From assembly GCA_030248065.1 (NCBI GenBank), contig JASAMV010001883.1:1-13616 (forward strand): DNA of 13,616 nucleotides. Reading direction: 5' to 3'. Positions 1 through 9,100 of the stretch are shown here, piece by piece (within the stretch, counting starts at the first letter, position 1; every line of letters starts with the position of its first letter). Both the position numbers and the translations under genes were made by a program. This stretch comes from Rhynchonema sp. JSB1_4 (Eukaryota; Nematoda; Chromadorea; Monhysterida; Xyalidae). The notes beneath the pieces are model-generated. The model worked only from the letters and a program-made list of their open reading frames with translations. It ran no database searches and was not told where the DNA came from.

Positions 1-83
1 TATCTGTTTTTCAAAACTCGTTTGGCTGGCCTGCACAAATATTTGTGGCTGCAGTGAAACATTTCTGAACTGTCTGTCCCCAC

Positions 84-149
84 CCAGCCATACCAAAATT
101 GTGACACTCGTCTCAACTCTCGTTTCATTGGAAGAATCTGTGACCAAAT
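84..149 (-). CDS. FANCM: FANCM exon 17 (last exon in the window; left end uncertain)
   Basis: Follows a TTTTTTTCGACTCCAG acceptor. Its first two bases complete the codon opened in exon 16 as Asp899. It reads [21 protein letters not shown] place the donor at GTGGGG because it fits the gene's donor pattern, but the frame stays open to the window edge, so the exon could be longer. No family similarity is recognised. Confidence 0.5.
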
Positions 150-3100
150 CTGGAGTCGAAAAAAATGAAAATAACCATAGTACTTCCATCTGGTCCAACC
201 TATCTTTTTCGCACGCTTTGTCTCACGCAAAAACGTAAAGAAAGAAACAACCAACCCGCCACAGCACTGGACAACAGTTCATCAATATCCATTGTGATGC
301 TATCAGCCAATTCCATTTCAATGTCAACAATCAGGCTTCGCAATCGCTCCAAATGCGGTTGTCGCGCCACCAGCGATGGCAGCGACACAAAATCCGCGTC
401 GGTGATGTTTCGCGTCGGCGGGAATTCGAATGCCATTGGCTGCAAATGAACTTGACAAGTTTCTCTTCCCAAAATATACGCTCCCAAACAGTGGTGGGGC
501 GGCAACCTACTTTACCACCAAAAATGTGGGGCGGCAACCTACCTCCTGTGCTGGCCGAGCTAGAAGGGTTGCACCAACAGAAATCAAAAATATTTATGTC
601 CAGATATCGAAATACGAATTTTTTCCCTTCAAGTCAAAAATGGTTATTTTGAGGGACAATTTGGGTCGGGCGACAACCCACCCACTGTGCCCTCGCCCCT
701 CATTCAGCTACACCATTCCCAAATCCAACTTGATCTCGTCTGGTCCAATCTTGGCCAAGTGACGCGGCTATCACATGGGAGATGACGCGGCCGTCACGAT
801 TATCGTCAAGTCAAAGTGTCACGGAACAAGTTTTATAGTGATAGAAATCAGCGATTGTGTTTTGGAATGATTATCCTTAGCACACCGTCGACCAAAGCGG
901 ACCAAAGAGTTTGACACCGGCCTCCTCTGATGCCACAACATCCAACCTGCGATTCCGGTTCCTGCGACTCAGTCCATTCAATCGGTGCACCGAATCCAGT
1001 TTTGACCAAACGACGTCGTTTTCTTGCGGCATGTTTGCCGTTTGGCAGGATTGTGGACAACAAATCGTCGCTATTTGCGTCGAGATCGCGCAGGAATGCC
1101 GCTCGTTTGCCTTTGCCCGTCTGCAAGAACAAAGTACTTGAATATGGTGAATGTGCATGTTTTGTTCAAAGAAATGACGCGTGATACCACACGTGATAAA
1201 AATATGAAAAATTTTCAACTAACACCCGTTTTCGGAAAAGCTTGAGATGAGCGCGTGCAAATAATGGTTAAAATTTCTCGCGCTTTGCGCGCATAGCGAC
1301 ATCCACAGTTCTATGGTCCTGGGCATCAAAAATTACTTGGCCGAAAGCTGGATCCGTCACCACAGCACAAACAAACAACCGCAAACACTGTGATAAAACA
1401 CCGTCTGGTTTCTTGAAAAATTGGCTCCGACAAGCACTAGATAAAATTGACTTGTCCAGGTGCCCATGGTGCGCCAAAAAGCCGGCTGCGCCGCTGGACG
1501 CGACACTGGAGAGGCGGTTAAACACGCTGTTTCGCTTCGTTTATCAAGCTTACCAAGAAGCGCAACTATAATGAATTAGCTAGAATGTGAAACCACTTTA
1601 TCGAGTTAGCCAATTTGACTTGCTGATTGTTTGAAACATCTTTCATTTCGTTTGTTTACAGGATGGCTGCGAATCAAAAAGTCCACGCGTGGCATCAGGG
1701 TCATAAATTACATGGAACATTTTTTGTCGTAATTCCCACCTTCGTCCATCGCTCGATCGTAACCATTTGTCGCAAGGGCACAGCCCAGTCAATATCCACA
1801 GTTTCAGTGCTCGACCCATTCCTTTGTCTGTATTCTTGCAGTTCACTGGCTGATAGATAGGCACAATCAGCTGTTGTGGCAACCCAGTGCTCGAGGGGAC
1901 CGTTTGCTACTGTAACTGATTAGTAAACTTACTCTTTGAGAAAATGATGAAATTATTCACCACAAGCCATATGACATGCCTGCCACTGCTTGAATACAGG
2001 ACTTGCTGTGTGGCGAATATCTTGTCACAAAAATCGGCAGAGATACCCGACCACAAAATGAACACCGATGCGCATGGCATGGAAACAAATGTGACATCAG
2101 TCTGACCAGACAATTACAGCCAGCGAAGTTTAATCCAGGTTATTGTTGTTGGGCCGCAAATCAATGAATCAATCCCACTCCCAAACGCACAATCAATTGC
2201 ATCATTCAACAATCGATGATTATTCGATCGTCTCCTATTCGCTGCATCATTCAGCGGTTCCCAATCTTCAGCCAATCGCAATTGTAGAACACGAGGATTC
2301 AGCCCATTCGGTATTAATCTAGGCGATTCGCACAGATTCAGCGATCGACCACCGTCTCTGAGCACCAGCGATTGAACGTGTTGACGACCGTATTGGGCGC
2401 GCGCGTGCAGCTGCAAATTGAAGGCATTTGGGAATGGGGTGAGTAATGTGGCTGGGCACTTTCGCATACAAGGGTAACTGCGATGCACCACATTTGGATG
2501 TAATAATGAACGGGTAAAATTCGTTGCCATATGGATAGTGCGACCGAGCTTACGCCGACCTTTACACCCAACTGACGTTGACACGGTTTCGAAAATTCCA
2601 CCCTATATATGCTACGAATATGGAGATAATACAGCAGTGAGATAAGGTTCAAGTGGAGCATGTTGTAAGAAAAAAGATTAAACCTCAAAATGTTTTCCCA
2701 TTGACATGAAATCGCACAGAACCAGTTCAGACTTCAATAGAAGACGGTCCGATTGACGAAACCCACCAAAATAACATTCTACAAAAAGCGCCCAAGGAAC
2801 CAAAGCCAACTCAGGTTCTCTGCCGCCCGAGATCGGCCGGCTTTCGCGCTTTGCGTGTTATTGTGTAAAATATCATGTTTATAGATTTCTACACTGCAAG
2901 TGACAAGGAACCAATGCACTCGTCGACGTTTTCCTGCGACTTTGTGTCTCTGTGAGAACATTTCGCGTTTTAAACTTCGAAACAGCACTCTCCAACCACC
3001 CGTGTCTGTACTCCGCACCACTAGATACAACATGATACGACCACTGAAGTGTCGCAAACCGTCGGATGTCGGGATTTTCACAACTGTCGGGTCATTCGCC

Positions 3101-6100
3101 CAACACCACCAGCAACCCACCGCCGTCTCCCTGCCCTCCGCCACCAGCACGACCACTCTGCCCGGTCGTTGTCGGCCCGTCCGTCCAATCCGCTGCGTGT
3201 GTCTGCCGGGCGATGACGTGGCGTCGTAGCACACAATCAGGTCCACTTCGCCAACATCCAGCCCCTCCTCACCCACGCACGTCGACACCAACACGTTGTA
3301 TTGACCGGACTGCAATGGAAATGGGGTACTCTCTTTGACTGGCATGATCGGCAAGGACCACTTTCGGTCGCCGAAGAGGTTAACCATTGGGGAACGAAAT
3401 GCCGTTGGAAATAATGCACCATATGACGGTTTTACCATGGCGAGTCAAAATAAATAAGACATGAAGGAAGGATCTAACCCTGAACCCCATGAGCGATAAA
3501 ATAAAACTATTGACCTCGTCACACGTCAGCGCTAGCGACTGACATAAACCCCAGATGAGAATAAAGACCTAGCGCACCAACCTTGAACTTTTCCACGATT
3601 TCCAACTGTTGTTTTTGTGTTCTTCCACGAGCGAAATGTGAATTGTTTGATTTAGCAGTGCCACCCTGACCCTTGAACTCAGTGGGTCGAATTTGGGGTC
3701 GATACCTTCGTAATAGCTCGGCAATTTCGGTGACTGAAGCTCGATATTGGGAGAAGACGATGGCTCGTGATGACTGGGCCGTGTCTGTGAAAGGGAATGA
3801 ACAAATGATGCAGTTGGGGTCGGATTGGGGTGTACCCTCAGGTAGCTAGCTAGCTCGAGCTACACAAAACAATGGCAAACAGCATGTTTTCAAAACTTAG
3901 TCTTGGCAAAAAAATTTTCCAATGCCCCAAAAGTCCAACATTTGCTAGGTAACTAGCTCGAGGTGTCCTGACCATCCTGGCTAGCTAGCTTGAGCTACCT
4001 GACTAACTGCATACATCACTGGAATGAACATTTCTTTCATTAGTGTGCTAAATTAACGAAAAAGTTGTGATAACAATGCCGTTGAAGGCTATCAAGAGAA
4101 AATGCTTCGTGGTGTCCATAAATGCGAATTCGACACGATTTAAACCGGGCAACCGGATATCGCATGCTCTCAGAATCCGGCCTTTTGCAATAAAATGTGA
4201 CTATATACGATGAGTGATCACAAAAACATCGTTCAAACAAAATGAAATGCGTTTAAATTGTGAGAATTAATTTTTAAAAATTTGCTTTCGGGAACAAACT
4301 CGAGCTTGTGCCGACTTACGCTCCCACTTTTGATCAGGCAACGGCAGAACAATCAGTAGGGAATCCAACCAGCTCGTCAACCAACAGCCACGTGTGAAAT
4401 GTTTCACAAAGGTTTCATCTGTCAGCGAGCTGGTTCTTGTCTCAGTCTCACTGCCTTTCATGATCAAAAGGATGAGCGTAAGTCGGCACAAGCTCGCGTT
4501 TGTTCCTAAAAGCAACTTTTCAAAGATAAATTCTGACAGTTTTAACGTGGTTTATCTCGTTTGATCGTTGTTTTTGTGACCGTTGGACATAAACAGTCTA
4601 ACTGCGTAGTAAAAAACCAAGCATGAGATATGTGGTTTCCCGCTTTAATGACAACGTCCATTCTGATCTTTGACCCAAAACGTAAAATGTTTTGCCAAAA
4701 ACAAATAAATGTCTCCGGCGCAAGTGAGACCCGATACGCCGATAGGTCTGGGAGTAGGTACCATAAGAAAACAAAAAAACTAAAAAAAACTTGCCTATCA
4801 CCCGTGAGTGAAGGTTCAGTTTCGAGTTCGAAAATACGAAAAGGATGTTTTTCATCACGAAAAGTAACATCAAATGTTCACCCACTTGGATCGCTGAAAT
4901 GTAGCTGCAATATTTCCACCAGCTTTTCCAGCTTCGGGTGACTGGCCAACATGGCTTGCAGATCGCTTGCTGCGGTTTCACCATCGCTTTCAGTCCCTTG
5001 CTAAAGCCAATAAAACTTAATTGAGAATTCACCAATAGTTTTGTCATTTAATTCCTCCAACACAAACCAACCTCCTGTAACGTATTAGCATGCATGGTTG
5101 AGTTGGCCATGTTTATATCGCCATATTTGGTGGAGACAATATCCCAAACTTGTGCCAGATTCGCATCTCGCAACAGTCGGTTGCGCAAATTCGCTTTCCT
5201 CTTGTCCTTCTGATTTTCGATCAGTTCTGCAAAAAATAACAACAGGTATCAGTAGAACAAATTCAAACTGGATAAGTAATTCCGCAATTCTTGAGAACGC
5301 AAGTACCCAACCACGCAACGAGTGATACAGCGATCGTTGTCCGTAACGGATCAAAACATCATAATGATGATACATTGATTGCAGAAACACCAGCGTGGCA
5401 GCCGCCCATGGGTGCTGAAGTAATAAGCCGATATTGTAATGTGCGTGTGTGAATTTGGACTCTGATATGTGATGCTGTTTGCTCAACACAATACGCGTAA
5501 GCCTAATAAAGGCAAACTACATCAACACGAGCCCGATTTCGGAGGTGCTTGACTAGTGAAACATTCACACGTGGCTGCTGATTTGGGAAACGTTACACGT
5601 TGTGGAATACGACGTGGCGCATGAGGATTTCTCTTGCTTTACGTTTTGCTGGTGCATCAACTCCGAAATCGGGCTCGTGTTGGCGTGGTTTGCCTTTGCA
5701 TAGCAGGCATCTGTCAAGTGTCAACAAACGCGCAACATCTGTGACTGACTAACAGAGAAACGTTTCGTGACACCGGTAATTGTGTTGAAGGTGAACTGAA
5801 GAAACTGTTGCGTTGGTCGCATCTCGAGGAAAAAATGCTCTACACTATAAAAATCACAAACCTGTCCTTTCCAGTCCCGACGACGCTGAAAGTTCTGCAT
5901 TGCCAGCCGGGCTTTGAATGCGGTGAAATCCTGTACGTTACGCTCATAGACAATATGTGCGCGATTCAGACTCTCGAGTAGCGGACTGAGACCCTAAACG
6001 TGCAAGAGGATCATTTTGGTGTGCCCGCTACCATACATTGAGACGTTTCTATATCCTGAAATTAATTAAGCAGTTTTGCGAAAATTCTAGTTTTTTTATT

Positions 6101-9100
6101 TGCGTGTACTGTTTCGTGCCCAACAATTAATTGAATGCTCAACAGTTGGTTGAACAGATCAGATAGCGTTGGGTAGACGAGTAGAACATCTTTGTTGTGC
6201 ACATGAGGCTTGGAGCAACAAAAAAATTCAGTACTTATTCGGTCACGCAGGGTTGCGATTTGATATGAAACTAGTGATGCTCGTCGAATACAGATTGAGG
6301 CTTCTGGTCGTGGTTACATCTGGATTACGTTTACGTTAACGGACAAAGTGAAAAATAAACGGTACATGCGAGCGACATATCGAACGAACCGAAAAAAGTC
6401 AAAAAAAACTTCATAAAAAAGTCAACACCAACATTCTCGAACAGTTCCTTGAGCGTTGCCAATTCCGGCATCAATTTCACATTGACATGTTCGCTCTGTC
6501 GATTGTGCACATAGTCACGCACGTCCAGCGCATCTTCCGTCCGGGACTCTATGCGAGTGATGCGAAGATTGGTCACTATTTGTTGGATGTTCTGCAAAAA
6601 ATGTGAAAAAATAGTGTGTGAAAAAATGTTGTGATGAACTTATTGGAGCTTGTCCAAACCTGAACGGTCAATAATGATCAACAGAACGCACAATCTTTTT
6701 TAAAACAGAACGGAATAGAGCAAAAATCGTGTGGGATGCGCTTCACATCCATCAGGTGCCTGAGCTCACAAATGTTTTCCACGCAACATGAGCAACAAGC
6801 AACAAAACCCGATAACTTTGCTTTCTTTTTTTCTACATCACCTTTAAAATTCTGCACATTTAGCAAGCAAATAAAGCACAGTATCACTTAGTTGTCCAGT
6901 AATAGCCAAAATAACCAAACGATAACAACAGAAACAACAACGCACCAAAACTCAGAAGCCTGAAAATAAAGCGAAAAAACCAAAAACTCACACCGGGATT
7001 GCCGGGCGTCGCGCTCAACGCCAATATCCTGAACGATTGCTGTTCGCTAAGTATATGATTAATGGACTGACAATACGCGTGCTGGCCCGTGGCCCGATGT
7101 GCTTCGTCCAGTACAACGCAACGAATGTCACCAGCCGGACACGCCCCACGACGTAGATCGTGTAGCAGGGTCTGACAAGGGCTTGCAGTGTTTGGCTTGT
7201 GGAACTGGGCACGACCCAATCAGTGCAATAAAATGATTTCCTAGATTTCTAAATTCAAAATGTATGGCACATAAAGAACTGTACATTTGCGCTATTGATG
7301 GCTTGGCGAAACAAAGTCGTTGCCGTAAAGTTAGAAAAATTCGCGTACACTTCCGTTGTCAGTCAATCACAGAATACTGAATAAAACTGATCGGTGCTTT
7401 CCATCAAATCGAATCAGTCAAGTTCGTATGACGAGCCAATCACACTGAAACCACAAAAACATGAACCCAAACAACATCATTGTTGGCCAACCTCAGCCGT
7501 GAGAAAGAACACCCTCCTCTCGCGCCACAACACGTCGCGTTCGTCCTGTTTCTGTTTGCCGGTCATGATGCTGACACAATGCCGGGGGAAACCAACGGTT
7601 TGCGAACAGGATTGGATTTGTTGATCGACCAGCGGACGTGTGGGTGCGACGAACAGGATCTTGCCGGTTGGGTACCATCTGAACAGAGCAATGGCGTCAA
7701 GATTAAATTACGAGCGAATTGTCAGCCGTCGCCAGCCTGACTTGTTTTGTGTGCACTGCCACCACTGGGTAGAATGTGATGATGCACAAGCACAAGGCCT
7801 GGGATTTGTTTTTTTTTCACCATTTTGGGGGTGGAAATGCGCATATTCCATTAGTCGGTTCTGGTCTGGACATTAATCCATCTAAATTTTGTGTCTTTTT
7901 GATTCCGAAATCAACAAAACAAATCGCTGTCCCACAAGGGCGGATCCAGGGGGCCACAAGGGCCATGCCCCCCTTTGGTCCATTTGGTCCAGTGATGTAG
8001 TTCGGGGGTATGGGGGTATTACCCCCAACTGCCTGCCAGGTAGCTTTCTCGCTCCGAAACCCATACCCCCCAAACTGGCTAGCTAGCTTTCTTGCTCCGG
8101 TCATCAAGTAAAAAAAGTGTTGATTTTAGTGCCAAAATGACCATTTTATGGGCCAAAATGGTCAAATTCGTTCAAATTTTCTCACACGTGCACAAAAATA
8201 CGCATTTTAAGGCCTATTTTAGCATAATTTCAACCAATTTTTATACCCCTGTTTTTGACTTCTGGACCAATACCCCCAAATTGGGGTACCCTTCTAGCTG
8301 GCTAGCTTTCTTGTGCCGGACCCCTCCAGCTAGCTAGCTTTCTTGCTCGGACCAACTAATACATCACTGATTTGGTCCCTGAAGGGGGCACCGTTTCGGA
8401 CGGAAGACGGAAAAAGGACCACTAAATCGCAGAATTTCACTCTCATACACTTCAAAAGTCCAAAAATCGCGCGATTCGCGCGTCAAATACACCCAATTTC
8501 GATGAAATTTGGCATTCGCGCGCGCGCATTGTCACATTTCGCATAATATTTGGTGTAAAAAGTGCGGAATTCTAAACAAACACTGGATAAAAATGACTTT
8601 TCAAAAATGGAACAAGCACTAGATAAAAATGACTTTTTGGATTTGGCCCCTCCCTAGGCCAAAGCTGGATCCGCCACTGCTTCCTATCCCACACCAAGCG
8701 CATTACTGTTTTAGTAGCTGTCTCAACCGCACTTTGACGCTGGTCATCAAAACTAATGGCATCAGTAAATCGTGCAACAAACGTCACGCGTAACCAAAGC
8801 AGGCTTGATCCCGGCGCCAGGTTTGATACAAACTACAAAGTCAAAGCTGAACTGGCCTGTAGAAATTGTACATAACGACGGCAGCAATGAGCGTTTTGCC
8901 CAGGCCAGTGGGCAAGGCAACGAATGTGTTCTGTGTGAGTGCTTGATGCGAAATGTTGAATTGATAGGAACGAAGGGGCATGTCTTCCGGATACACCCAC
9001 GTGTCGCTGAAATGTGAGTACAAACGTGCTTGTGGGCGGCTGTCAACAATTCGGTGTTAATTCGGGATTGGTTCTTAACTTTTTCAATCGCAGTGTTCGT

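Larger units (their letters stand above)
440..946 (-). other. Intron 15 of FANCM, with short direct repeats
   Basis: 507 bases from GTTGGA to TTCATTTGCAG. Contains the GTGGGGCGGCAACCTAC repeats (494-542, with a diverged copy at 665-681) and a pair of TGACGCGGC..TCAC repeats (760-774 and 783-797). Confidence 0.65.
3785..4885 (-). other. Intron 10 of FANCM, holding two inverted-repeat elements
   Basis: 1101 bases from GTGGGT to TTTCACAG. It contains a palindromic element at 3838-4002 and a MITE at 4278-4519. Elsewhere, including 4003-4277 and 4520-4885, I see nothing recognisable. Confidence 0.75.

Noticed and set aside
200..505. Reading 200-505 as one uninterrupted coding region starting at its own Met
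   Set aside because: Strong splice sites at 440-446 and 250-255 bound a phase-compatible internal exon. The sequence outside them is intronic and repeat-bearing.
1484..1519. Possible small exon ([13 protein letters not shown]) for the second half of the MHF-binding region
   Set aside because: It has a plausible CTCTCCAG acceptor, but the donor GTCAAT is poor and lacks the G at +5 shared by the others. The similarity is too short to trust.
1641..1665. A plus-strand splice acceptor TTTCGTTTGTTTACAG followed by GATGG
   Set aside because: No plus-strand coding sequence accompanies it. It is the complement of intron sequence in the minus-strand gene.
2460..2584. Upstream extension of exon 13 in the same frame ([15 protein letters not shown]) as coding sequence
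   Set aside because: The alignment from exon 12 (EGRETA) to [10 protein letters not shown] is gap-free against vertebrate FANCM, and an excellent acceptor, CAATTTGCAG, lies exactly there.
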